From an uncultured Psychroserpens sp. (lineage in GTDB: Bacteria; Bacteroidota; Bacteroidia; Flavobacteriales; Flavobacteriaceae), in contig CANKZZ010000001.1 of NCBI GenBank assembly GCA_947488655.1, forward strand, positions 620,001 to 684,000: a stretch of DNA of 64,000 nucleotides, read 5' to 3'. Below, one piece after another: positions 10,160-17,429 of this stretch. Within the stretch, counting starts at the first letter, position 1, and the number at the start of each line of letters is the position of its first letter. The notes under the pieces are model-generated. The model was not told the DNA's origin. It did not search any database and saw only the letters and a program-made list of their open reading frames with translations. The position numbers and the translations under genes are program-made.

Positions 10160-10163
10160 GTTT

Positions 10164-10721
10164 TTATACGGTCATAATTTCTTTCTCTTTGACCTCAAAT
10201 AGTTCATCTATTTTCTTAACGTACTTATCGGTCATTTGTTGTACATCAATTTCGGCATTTTTTTGTTGATCTTCAGACGCCTCATCAAGATTTTTAATAT
10301 CATTGTTAGCCTCTTTACGAGCATTTCTTACACCAATTTTTGCGTCTTCGGCTTCTGCTTTAGCTTGCTTAGAAAGATCACGTCTACGTTCTTCTGTTAA
10401 AGGCGGAACGTTTATAATAATAGTTTCTCCATTATTCATTGGATTAAAACCTAAGTTAGCATAAGCTATTCCACGCTCAATTTCTTGTAGCATATTTTTT
10501 TCCCAAGGTTGTACTGTTATAGTTCTACCATCTGGAGTATTAACATTAGCAACTTGAGAAAGAGGTGTTTGAGAACCATAATAGTCTACCATTACACTTC
10601 CTAACATTGCAGGACTTGCTTTACCAGCTCTAATATTAATAAATTGCTTTTCTAGATGCTTTATTGCATCATGCATAGCTTCTTTTGTTGAATCTAATAT
10701 AAATTTTATGTCTTCGTTCAT
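10164..10721 (-). CDS. frr: Ribosome recycling factor
   Basis: 185 residues, the usual length. RRF with EF-G splits post-termination ribosomes. Visible hallmarks are the N-terminal helix with HLEKQFINIRAGKASPAML, the PWEKNML segment and the basic helix LTEERRRDLSKQAK. It follows pyrH by 50 bp, the common bacterial order tsf-pyrH-frr. Confidence 0.97.
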   Translation of the reverse strand: MNEDIKFILDSTKEAMHDAIKHLEKQFINIRAGKASPAMLGSVMVDYYGSQTPLSQVANVNTPDGRTITVQPWEKNMLQEIERGIAYANLGFNPMNNGETIIINVPPLTEERRRDLSKQAKAEAEDAKIGVRNARKEANNDIKNLDEASEDQQKNAEIDVQQMTDKYVKKIDELFEVKEKEIMTV

Positions 10722-10771
10722 TTTTAAATAACTTTAATTACTAAAATACCTACCAAAAAATAAGCCAACTT

Positions 10772-11491
10772 TTACAAGTTAACCATTGTGCCAATATTTT
10801 CTCCGGAAACTACCTTCATTAAATTTCCTCTTTTATTCATATCAAACACTATAATTGGTAATTTGTTTTCTTGACTTAATGTAAAAGCGGTTGTATCCAT
10901 TACTTTAAGGCCTTTTCTTAAAACATCATCAAAAGTAATGTGGTCAAATTTCACAGCGTTTAAATCTTTTTCAGGATCTGCATTATATATTCCATCTACA
11001 CGTGTTCCTTTTAAAATTACATCAGCCTCAATTTCTATAGCTCTCAAAACTGCTGCAGAGTCTGTAGTAAAATAAGGATTACCAGTACCACCACCAAATA
11101 TTACAACTCGACCTTTTCTTAAGTGACTCATCGCTTTACGTCTTATGAAAGGCTCAGCAACTTCATTAATTTTAATAGCAGTTTGTAAACGTGTTTTAAC
11201 ATCAGCATCTTCTAATGCGTTTTGTAAAGCCAAACCGTTAATTACTGTAGCGAGCATTCCCATATGATCACCTTGAACTCGATCCATACCAGCCATTGCT
11301 CCAGCAACACCTCTAAAAATGTTTCCTCCACCAATTACTATGGCAACTTCAACACCTAAATTAGTAATTTCTTTGATATCCTGAGCATATTCTGCAAGAC
11401 GTTCTGGGTCAATTCCATATTGGCGAGATCCCATTAGTGCTTCACCAGATAATTTGAGTAGGATTCTTTTATATTTCATAGTTGAATTCAT
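10772..11491 (-). CDS. pyrH: Uridylate kinase (UMP kinase)
   Basis: 239 residues of the amino-acid-kinase fold, making UDP from UMP with ATP. Motifs seen: KLSGEALMG at the N-terminus, [11 protein letters not shown] for phosphate binding, and [14 protein letters not shown] with [15 protein letters not shown] near the C-terminus. The start could also be the Met at residue 5 (four codons later), which many relatives match. It is co-oriented with frr and probably co-transcribed. Confidence 0.96.
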   Translation of the reverse strand: MNSTMKYKRILLKLSGEALMGSRQYGIDPERLAEYAQDIKEITNLGVEVAIVIGGGNIFRGVAGAMAGMDRVQGDHMGMLATVINGLALQNALEDADVKTRLQTAIKINEVAEPFIRRKAMSHLRKGRVVIFGGGTGNPYFTTDSAAVLRAIEIEADVILKGTRVDGIYNADPEKDLNAVKFDHITFDDVLRKGLKVMDTTAFTLSQENKLPIIVFDMNKRGNLMKVVSGENIGTMVNL

Positions 11492-11586
11492 CGATTTTTA
11501 AAGATTCCTATATTATGCAGGAATTATGGTTTAGCAAATATAATCATTATTGTAATTTAGAAAAGTAGAATTTAAAATGAGTTCAT

Positions 11587-11612
11587 AAAAAAACCTCTCA
11601 CATTGTGAGAGG
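11587..11612 (-). terminator. Terminator of tsf
   Basis: An 8-bp stem pairs 11594-11601 with 11605-11612 around a 3-base loop, then seven Ts on the minus strand. It sits 30 bp after the tsf stop, so pyrH-frr probably has its own promoter. Confidence 0.85.
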
Positions 11613-11641
11613 CTTATTTATTTCTTAGATAATAAATTAAA

Positions 11642-12607
11642 TTATCCTACTGTAGCACGTTTAAAACCTGTAACATGAACATCTCCAAAAGAGTCTACAT
11701 ATTGAGCAACAGTTTGCTTTTCGTCTTTAATAAACTTTTGATCTAATAAACATTGTTCTTGATCTAAAGTTGTATTATCAGAGATAAAACGCTCCATTTT
11801 ACCAGGTAAAATTCTGTCCCATATTTGTTCTGGCTTACCTTCTGCTTTTAATTCTGCTTTTGCATCCTCTTCGGCTTTGGTAATAACTTCTGGAGTTAAC
11901 TGAGCCATAGAAATATAACTAGGTACATTTTTTAATGTTTTACCTAAACGTCCTAACTCTATATTGTCTTTTTCAATTACAGCAATTCTAGCTTCAGTTT
12001 CTGAGGCAACGTATGCTGCATCAAAATCTTTGTAAGATAACGTTGTTGCTCCCATAGAAGCTACTTGCATTGCTACGTCTTTTACTAAAGTTTCTGCATT
12101 GTCAACTTTTGCAGATAATCCTACTAAAGCAGCAATTTTATTAATGTGTACATATTGCCCAACGTAAGGAGCATCTAACTTTTCAAAAGCTGTTATGTCT
12201 AATTTTTCACCAATAACTCCAGTTTGTTCAACTAGTTTATCTGCTACTGACATACCACCAAAATCGGCAGCTAAGAATTCTTCTTTTGTATTGCAAGTAA
12301 GTGCGATATCTGCTAAGTCATTAGCTAATGTTACAAACGAGTCATTTTTACCAACGAAATCTGTTTCACATCCTAATACAATAGCAACACCAGAGGTGTT
12401 GTCTGCATTAATTTTTGCTACTGCTGCACCTTCAGATGAATCTCTATCGGCTCTTTTTTCTGCAACTTTTTGTCCTTTTTTACGAAGTACATCAATTGCT
12501 TTGTCAAAATCCCCTTCGGCTTCAACTAATGCTTTTTTGCAGTCCATCATACCTGCACCTGTAGCTTGTCTTAATTTATTTACTTCTGCTGCTGTTACTT
12601 TTACCAT
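11642..12607 (-). CDS. tsf: Elongation factor Ts
   Basis: 321 residues. EF-Ts exchanges GDP on EF-Tu. The N-terminal UBA-like helix bundle (VNKLRQATGAGMMDCKKALVEAEGD) and the TDFVGKND contact motif near residue 83 are intact; the C-terminal dimerisation region ends in VAQYVDSFGDVHVTGFKRATVG-type sequence typical of the family. It follows rpsB by 95 bp, with a terminator-like hairpin between them. Confidence 0.97.
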   Translation of the reverse strand: MVKVTAAEVNKLRQATGAGMMDCKKALVEAEGDFDKAIDVLRKKGQKVAEKRADRDSSEGAAVAKINADNTSGVAIVLGCETDFVGKNDSFVTLANDLADIALTCNTKEEFLAADFGGMSVADKLVEQTGVIGEKLDITAFEKLDAPYVGQYVHINKIAALVGLSAKVDNAETLVKDVAMQVASMGATTLSYKDFDAAYVASETEARIAVIEKDNIELGRLGKTLKNVPSYISMAQLTPEVITKAEEDAKAELKAEGKPEQIWDRILPGKMERFISDNTTLDQEQCLLDQKFIKDEKQTVAQYVDSFGDVHVTGFKRATVG

Positions 12608-12630
12608 AACTTCAAATTGTTTTAAAATTT

Positions 12631-12679
12631 AAAAAAGTCGTTTAATTTAAACTTTCCGAAGAAAACAACTAAACGACTT
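12631..12679 (-). terminator. Long-loop terminator-like hairpin between rpsB and tsf
   Basis: A 10-bp stem pairs 12635-12644 with 12670-12679 around a 25-base loop and is followed by six Ts on the minus strand. It would end or reduce transcription from rpsB before tsf. The loop carries one copy of the dispersed octamer (12654-12661). Confidence 0.6.
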
Positions 12680-12702
12680 ATTTGTATTGTGTAATTGTTA
12701 AT

Positions 12703-13506
12703 TTATTCTTCTTCGTTTGCTGCAACTGCTGCTTTTGGTTTAGCTTTAGTTTCTGCCTTTGCTTCTTTTTTAGCTGCAGTTGATTTCTCACTTTTAGCGT
12801 CTTTTTCGGCTTTGTCAGATTTTCTTTCTGCTAATCCACCAGCTACTGCAGATTCTACAGCTGCCATAATGCACTCAATTGACTTAGATGCATCATCATT
12901 AGAAGGGATTAAATAATCTACTTCGCGAGGGTCAGAGTTAGTATCTACCATTGCAAAGATTGGAATTTTTAATTTTTGAGCTTCTTTAATAGCAATATGC
13001 TCACGTTTAATATCTACAACAAATAATGCTCCAGGTAAACGTGTCATATCAGAAATAGAACCTAAATTCTTTTCTAATTTTGCTCTTTGACGATCTACTT
13101 GTAAACGTTCTTTTTTAGAAAGAGAGTTAAATGTACCATCTTTTTTCATACGATCAATCATAGCCATTTTCTTAACAGCTTTTCTAATTGTAATGAAGTT
13201 GGTTAACATTCCACCAGGCCATCTTTCTGTAATGTAAGGCATGTTTACATTTCCTGCTTTTTCAGCAACGATGTCTTTAGCTTGTTTTTTTGTAGCAACA
13301 AATAAGATTTTCTTTCCAGAGGCTGCTATTTTATGTAGCGCTTCTCCAGTTTCTTGAATTTTTGCTTGAGTTTTGTAAAGGTTGATAATATGGATACCGT
13401 TACGCTCCATATAAATGTAAGGAGCCATGTTTGGATCCCATTTTCTTGTCAAGTGACCAAAGTGTACACCTGCTTCTAGTAAGTCTTTAACTTCTACTTG
13501 TTTCAT
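12703..13506 (-). CDS. rpsB: 30S ribosomal protein S2
   Basis: 267 residues. The S2 core is complete: EVKDLLEAGVHFGHLTRKWDP at the N-terminus, ERWPGGMLTNF in the middle and MVDTNSDPREVDYLIPSNDDA later. The last 40 residues are an alanine/lysine/glutamate-rich tail (about 228-267), a variable extension common in Bacteroidota S2. It binds late to the 30S head-platform boundary. An upstream leader contains hairpins that may regulate it. Confidence 0.97.
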   Translation of the reverse strand: MKQVEVKDLLEAGVHFGHLTRKWDPNMAPYIYMERNGIHIINLYKTQAKIQETGEALHKIAASGKKILFVATKKQAKDIVAEKAGNVNMPYITERWPGGMLTNFITIRKAVKKMAMIDRMKKDGTFNSLSKKERLQVDRQRAKLEKNLGSISDMTRLPGALFVVDIKREHIAIKEAQKLKIPIFAMVDTNSDPREVDYLIPSNDDASKSIECIMAAVESAVAGGLAERKSDKAEKDAKSEKSTAAKKEAKAETKAKPKAAVAANEEE

Positions 13507-13538
13507 TTTGTAATTGTTTACGTTCTATTAAATTAGCA

Positions 13539-13573
13539 ATGATTAAGTGGTTGCTTTTGCTCGCCTTAATCAT
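13539..13573 (-). promoter_or_regulatory. Hairpin in the rpsB leader
   Basis: A perfect 9-bp inverted repeat (13539-13547 with 13565-13573, 17-base loop) lies 33 bp before the rpsB start on the minus strand. A second, 6-bp hairpin (13591-13596 with 13602-13607) lies just upstream. Position in the untranslated leader suggests a protein-binding or folding element; this is inference. Confidence 0.4.
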
Positions 13574-13659
13574 TTAGATGCTAAACTGTACCTGAACTCG
13601 TTTCAGGATTTTTTAATGTTTTGCTGAAATGTAAAAACTCACAATTCAGGCTTTTAATA

Positions 13660-13692
13660 AAAGCTGTTCTGATGGTTGACCAGAACAGCTTT
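13660..13692 (-). terminator. Terminator-like hairpin after rpsI
   Basis: A 12-bp perfect stem pairs 13660-13671 with 13681-13692 around a 9-base loop. The following T run on the minus strand is short (CTTTTATT), so termination may be incomplete. It lies 51 bp after the rpsI stop. Confidence 0.65.
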
Positions 13693-13743
13693 GAAATTTT
13701 TTTATATTCCGAAGAAAAATCAGAATAATAAAAAAGAATAGGA

Positions 13744-14130
13744 TTAACGTTTCGAGAACTGGAATTTTTTCCTTGCTTTCTTTTGACCGAACTTTTTACG
13801 TTCAACCATACGTGGATCTCTAGTTAATAATCCTTCTGGCTTTAATATTAGTCTGTTTTCTGGATCTAACTCACACATTGCGCGAGATAATCCTAAACGA
13901 ATCGCTTCTGCTTGGCCTGTAATACCACCACCAAAAACGTTTACTGTAATATCAAAGTTGCCATCGTTGTTAGTCATGACTAAAGGTTGGTTTACTTTAT
14001 ACTGCAATGTAGCAGTAGTAAAATAATCCGTCATGTCTTTTTTGTTTACCGTGATCTTGCCTTTTCCTTCAGCAAGGTACACACGAGCAACAGCCGTCTT
14101 TCTACGACCGATTTTGTGAATTACTTCCAT
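13744..14130 (-). CDS. rpsI: 30S ribosomal protein S9
   Basis: 128 residues, normal length. The N-terminal IGRRKTAVARVYL, the GGGITGQAEAIRLGLSRA core and the basic tail ending in FQFSKR, which reaches the P-site tRNA, are all present. Its ATG overlaps the rplM stop by one base (TAATG), so the two are translationally coupled. Confidence 0.98.
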   Translation of the reverse strand: MEVIHKIGRRKTAVARVYLAEGKGKITVNKKDMTDYFTTATLQYKVNQPLVMTNNDGNFDITVNVFGGGITGQAEAIRLGLSRAMCELDPENRLILKPEGLLTRDPRMVERKKFGQKKARKKFQFSKR

Positions 14131-14585
14131 TAGTTAACTTTGTTTAAGTCTATTGTTTTTGGTTTTTGAGCCTCGTGAGAGTGCGCCGAACCAACAACAA
14201 CATTTAAATTACGGAATAAAGCTGCACCTAGTTTGTTTTTAGGGAGCATTCCTTTTACTGATTTTTCTACGATTCTTGCTGGATCTTTTCCAAACAATTC
14301 AGTCGCAGTTAAACTTCTTTGACCACCTGGATAACCTGTGTGACGAATGTACGTTTTGTCATTCCACTTGTTACCTGATAAGTTGATTTTTTCTGCGTTG
14401 ATAACAATTACGTTATCTCCACAATCAACATGTGGTGTGAAGTTAGTCTTGTGTTTACCTCTTAAAAGTATTGCTACTTTAGAGCATAAACGACCTAGCG
14501 TTTGATCTGCAGCATCAACTAAAACCCACTCTTTATTAACAGTAGCTTTGTTGGCTGAAATCGTTTTGTAGCTTAATGTGTCCAC
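14130..14585 (-). CDS. rplM: 50S ribosomal protein L13 (GTG start)
   Basis: 151 residues from a GTG at 14583-14585, giving VDTLSYKTISANKAT, the usual flavobacterial L13 N-terminus. A longer frame opens at 14612 but would run through a leader hairpin (14603-14619), so the GTG is preferred. Core motifs TPHVDCGDNVIVINAEK, RHTGYPGG and VKGMLPKNKLG are intact. L13 is an early 23S assembly protein. It is first in the rplM-rpsI operon, under a near-perfect promoter at 14650-14680. Confidence 0.95.
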   Translation of the reverse strand: MDTLSYKTISANKATVNKEWVLVDAADQTLGRLCSKVAILLRGKHKTNFTPHVDCGDNVIVINAEKINLSGNKWNDKTYIRHTGYPGGQRSLTATELFGKDPARIVEKSVKGMLPKNKLGAALFRNLNVVVGSAHSHEAQKPKTIDLNKVN

Positions 14586-14602
14586 ACTTATTAATATTAG
14601 TT

Positions 14603-14619
14603 GCCTGTGCACGACAGGC
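14603..14619 (-). promoter_or_regulatory. Hairpin in the rplM-rpsI leader
   Basis: A 6-bp GC-rich stem (14603-14608 with 14614-14619) with a 5-base loop lies 17 bp before the GTG start, inside an untranslated leader of about 58 bases. It is a candidate site for feedback by L13, as L13 leaders are known in other phyla. Confidence 0.45.
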
Positions 14620-14649
14620 TGTTAAACTTTCTCTCTCGAAAAGAGTTTG

Positions 14650-14680
14650 CAAATTTACGATTATATATTTGATTACCAAA
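14650..14680 (-). promoter_or_regulatory. Promoter of rplM-rpsI
   Basis: The minus strand reads TTTG (14677-14680), 19 bp, then TAAATTTG (14650-14657). This is an exact match to the Bacteroidota housekeeping promoter TTTG-N19-TAnnTTTG. Confidence 0.85.
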
Positions 14681-14835
14681 TACTGTGAACATATATTTTA
14701 TAACATAATTTAGATTAGAATATCCTGTATGTTTAAAATGTTGTTAACGGGTTATTAACTAATTTAAATACGACAAATTTTTTAAGCCTGTTTATTGATA
14801 TTCTAGACTTAAATTAACTTTGAAGTAACAGTTAT

Positions 14836-14988
14836 TTAAGCATTGAGTTGCTTCTGTTTTCTTTTTTCGGATTTTTGTTTAGCTACTGCATACGTAAGTA
14901 TTGCTATTTCTAAACCTAAAATTGCAATTTTTGCTTTTTTACTTTTTGTTAGTGCGCTTGTTAAGCCTAGTACTTTTGTAAGTATCAT
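14836..14988 (-). CDS. Small membrane protein, 50 aa
   Basis: A 50-codon frame starting MILTKVLGLTSALTKSKK and ending KQKQLNA. Residues about 20-36 (IAILGLEIAILTYAVA) form one likely membrane helix, followed by a strongly basic tail. It lies 26 bp after another 50-codon frame in the same direction. I do not recognise a family. The opposite-strand frame here is cysteine/phenylalanine-rich and implausible, which favours this reading. Confidence 0.5.
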   Translation of the reverse strand: MILTKVLGLTSALTKSKKAKIAILGLEIAILTYAVAKQKSEKRKQKQLNA

Positions 14989-15014
14989 AATTTATTTGTT
15001 TTTGTCGTTATTAT

Positions 15015-15167
15015 TTAAGCGTTATCTCTTGGTTGATGCGTTTCGCTTTTATTTTTTTGTTGCTTATTTAAGTCTCTGCCATCAACTTCTTTTTTATTAA
15101 TAGCACTTTCTTTGATGCTAGTTTTATTTTTTTGTTGGTCACTGTTTTGTTTTGAATTCGTATCCAT
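15015..15167 (-). CDS. Small hydrophilic protein, 50 aa
   Basis: A 50-codon frame starting MDTNSKQNSDQQKNK and ending HQPRDNA, rich in Lys, Asn, Gln and Asp and without hydrophobic residues in runs, so probably disordered. It is directly followed by the small membrane protein gene, and the two may form an operon. No family recognised; coding status rests on the start context (ATTATG after an A/T-rich leader), sensible composition and pairing. Confidence 0.4.
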   Translation of the reverse strand: MDTNSKQNSDQQKNKTSIKESAINKKEVDGRDLNKQQKNKSETHQPRDNA

Positions 15168-15296
15168 AATATTTTAATTTTAAAGTTATAGTCTAATAAT
15201 AGGCTGTTTTTTAGAAAAGAATTAACGCCATTGAATCAAAAATTACCTTTATAAAATAATCCTCTAACTGTTGAAGTTAGAATCTCTCACTTTTAC

Positions 15297-15304
15297 TAGT
15301 TTTG
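15297..15304 (+). promoter_or_regulatory. Promoter -7 element of the ABC-F gene
   Basis: TAGTTTTG at 15297-15304 matches TAnnTTTG; a TTG lies at 15271-15273, 23 bp upstream. The start of transcription would fall near 15311, which decides for the ATG at 15323 over the upstream TTG at 15302. Confidence 0.55.
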
Positions 15305-15322
15305 CAATTCAAAATTTGGAAT

Positions 15323-16954
15323 ATGATTTCAGTAGATAATTTAGCAGTAGAATTAAGTGGTCACACCCTTTTTAGTGACGTGTCTTTTACCATAAATGCA
15401 GATGATAAGATTGCACTAATGGGTAAAAATGGTGCGGGAAAATCTACAATGATGAAAATTATTGCAGGCGAACAAAATGCCACTCGTGGCCATGTGAGAA
15501 CACCAAAAGATGCTGTAATTGCTTATTTGCCTCAACATTTATTAACCGAAGACGATACTACTGTTTTTGAAGAAGCCTCTAAAGCTTTTAGACATGTGTT
15601 TGAAATGCGTGATGAAATGGAGGGTTTAAATAAACAGCTCGAAACCCGAACAGATTATGAGAGCGATGAGTATATGAAAATAATTGAGCGCGTATCTGAT
15701 TTGGGAGAGAAATATTATGCATTAGAAGATGTGAATTATGATGCCGAAGTTGAAAAAGCATTAAAAGGGCTTGGTTTTAAACAAACCGATTTTACTAGAC
15801 AAACCAATGAGTTTTCTGGTGGTTATCGTATGCGCATTGAACTTGCAAAAATTTTGCTTCAAAAACCAGATTTAATTTTATTAGATGAGCCTACAAATCA
15901 TATTGATATAGAATCTGTTATTTGGTTAGAAGATTTTTTGGTCAATAAGGCTAAAGCTGTAGTTGTTATTTCTCACGATAGAGCATTTATTGATAATATA
16001 ACTAATAGGACTATAGAGGTAACTATGGGTCGTATTTATGACTATAAAGCTAAATATACGCATTACTTGCAGTTGCGAGAAGATAGAAGAGTGCATCAAA
16101 TTAAAGCCTACCAAGAACAACAGAAATTTATAGCAGACAATCAATTATTTATAGATCGTTTTAAGGGAACTTATTCTAAAACAAACCAAGTTTCATCTCG
16201 AGAGCGTATGCTTGAAAAGCTACAAATTATTGAAATAGATGATATTGATACTTCTGCTTTAAAGTTGAGATTTCCGCCAACACAACGATCGGGTGATTAT
16301 CCTATAACGGTAAAAGATGTTTCTAAATCTTATGGAGATCATACTGTTTTTAAAAATGCAAATATGTCTATCGCAAGAGGGGAGAAAGTTTGTTTTGTTG
16401 GACGAAATGGTGAGGGTAAGTCTACCATGATAAAAGCCATATTGGGCGAAATTGACGTTGAGGGTACTTGTGCGCTTGGGCATAATGCTAAAGTTGGTTA
16501 CTTTGCTCAAAATCAAGCTGCATTGCTAGATGAAAGCTTAACAGTATTTCAAACTGTTGATGAAGTTGCTAAAGGAGATGTGAGAACTCAAATTAAGAGC
16601 ATTTTGGGTGGTTTTATGTTTAGAGGTGATGATATTGATAAAAAAGTTAGCGTACTTTCTGGTGGTGAGAAAACGAGATTGGCTATGGTGAAATTGTTGT
16701 TAGAACCTGTTAATTTATTGATTCTCGATGAGCCAACCAATCATTTAGATTTAAAATCTAAGGATGTTTTAAAAGAGGCATTACAAAATTTTGACGGAAC
16801 GCTTGTGCTTGTATCTCATGATAGAGATTTTTTACAAGGATTATCTAAAAAGGTTTTTGAGTTTAAAGATCAGCGCGTGATTGAGCATTTTGAAACTGTT
16901 GATGCGTTTTTAGAACGTAATAGGGTGGAGAGTATTAGAGCTCTTGATTTGTAG
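15323..16954 (+). CDS. ABC-F family ATP-binding protein
   Basis: 543 residues with two ABC ATPase domains and no membrane segments, the ABC-F pattern of ribosome-acting proteins. Domain 1 has Walker A GKNGAGKS, signature SGGYRMR and Walker B LILLDEPTNHID. A charged linker with an arm-like segment follows (about 235-310). Domain 2 has GRNGEGKS, LSGGEKTRL and LLILDEPTNHLD. It resembles EttA/YbiT-like housekeeping translation factors more than antibiotic-resistance members, but the subgroup is uncertain. Confidence 0.9.
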   Translation: MISVDNLAVELSGHTLFSDVSFTINADDKIALMGKNGAGKSTMMKIIAGEQNATRGHVRTPKDAVIAYLPQHLLTEDDTTVFEEASKAFRHVFEMRDEMEGLNKQLETRTDYESDEYMKIIERVSDLGEKYYALEDVNYDAEVEKALKGLGFKQTDFTRQTNEFSGGYRMRIELAKILLQKPDLILLDEPTNHIDIESVIWLEDFLVNKAKAVVVISHDRAFIDNITNRTIEVTMGRIYDYKAKYTHYLQLREDRRVHQIKAYQEQQKFIADNQLFIDRFKGTYSKTNQVSSRERMLEKLQIIEIDDIDTSALKLRFPPTQRSGDYPITVKDVSKSYGDHTVFKNANMSIARGEKVCFVGRNGEGKSTMIKAILGEIDVEGTCALGHNAKVGYFAQNQAALLDESLTVFQTVDEVAKGDVRTQIKSILGGFMFRGDDIDKKVSVLSGGEKTRLAMVKLLLEPVNLLILDEPTNHLDLKSKDVLKEALQNFDGTLVLVSHDRDFLQGLSKKVFEFKDQRVIEHFETVDAFLERNRVESIRALDL

Positions 16955-17298
16955 ATTTTATTTATTTCTATTTCTGGTCATTTTGGATTGATGTAAACTG
17001 GAAGCCTATTTTGAGTTTCATAAAATAGGTGCAGGCGCATAAACGAACTAAAAGTATAAATCAATATAATTATTTTCTCGCAGAACATTCTATTTTTTGC
17101 CCAGCGACAGCTGGCTCATTTGCTACATATATGCACCCTAAATTTTTTTAACGCTTGGCTCTGTGCTTAAGCTTCGCCTTGTATATCTAATATTCTAATA
17201 CATTCTAAGATTTGACATTTTCAATTTTCTGAACTGATTTGGGACTAGAACTTTTACTAGGTTTAATTTTTTTTCAATGTTTTTTTAATTACTGCTCT

Positions 17299-17372
17299 GC
17301 GTTAGGGATTGAGCAATTGTGGGAGCACATCTTTGATTGCGACTTGCGAAAGCGCGACCCTTGTGGTAACGC
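17299..17372. repeat. Inverted-repeat-bounded element
   Basis: The element starts GCGTTAGGGATTG (from 17299) and ends CGACCCTTGTGGTAACGC (to 17372), so its ends are the inverted repeat GCGTTA/TAACGC. It is richer in G and C than its surroundings. Short elements with the same ends (GCGTTAGGGATTG and GACCCTT-GGTAACGCCC) recur between genes in flavobacterial genomes as I remember them; a second copy is not in this window. Confidence 0.45.
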
Positions 17373-17414
17373 CCAAAAAATTAACACTTTAATGATAGGA
17401 CGCTCAATTTTGCG

Positions 17415-17422
17415 TATTTTTG
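17415..17422 (+). promoter_or_regulatory. Promoter -7 element of ygiQ-like gene
   Basis: TATTTTTG at 17415-17422 matches TAnnTTTG and ends only 7 bp before the ATG at 17430, so the messenger would have almost no leader. The -33 element is weak. Confidence 0.45.
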
Positions 17423-17429
17423 CAAAGTT

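Larger units (their letters stand above)
16955..17429. other. 475-bp intergenic stretch
   Basis: No convincing coding frame. It is AT-rich in the first two thirds. The last third holds a GC-richer inverted-repeat element (17299-17372) and the ygiQ promoter. An apparent 68-codon frame (17239-17445) reads through both and is judged spurious. Confidence 0.6.

Noticed and set aside
12195-12632. 145-codon frame antisense to tsf
   Set aside because: Shadow of tsf; Ser/Ala/Pro-rich mirror composition and no independent start context.
13581-13805. 74-codon minus-strand frame after rpsI
   Set aside because: Overlaps the rpsI 3' end out of frame and spans its terminator hairpin.
14586-14612. N-terminal extension of rplM from 14612
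   Set aside because: It would translate the leader hairpin and is not part of known L13; the GTG at 14585 fits the family.
14843-15100. 85-codon plus-strand frame between rplM and the ABC-F gene
   Set aside because: Phe/Leu/Cys-rich translation typical of an antisense frame; the minus strand here carries two better small genes.
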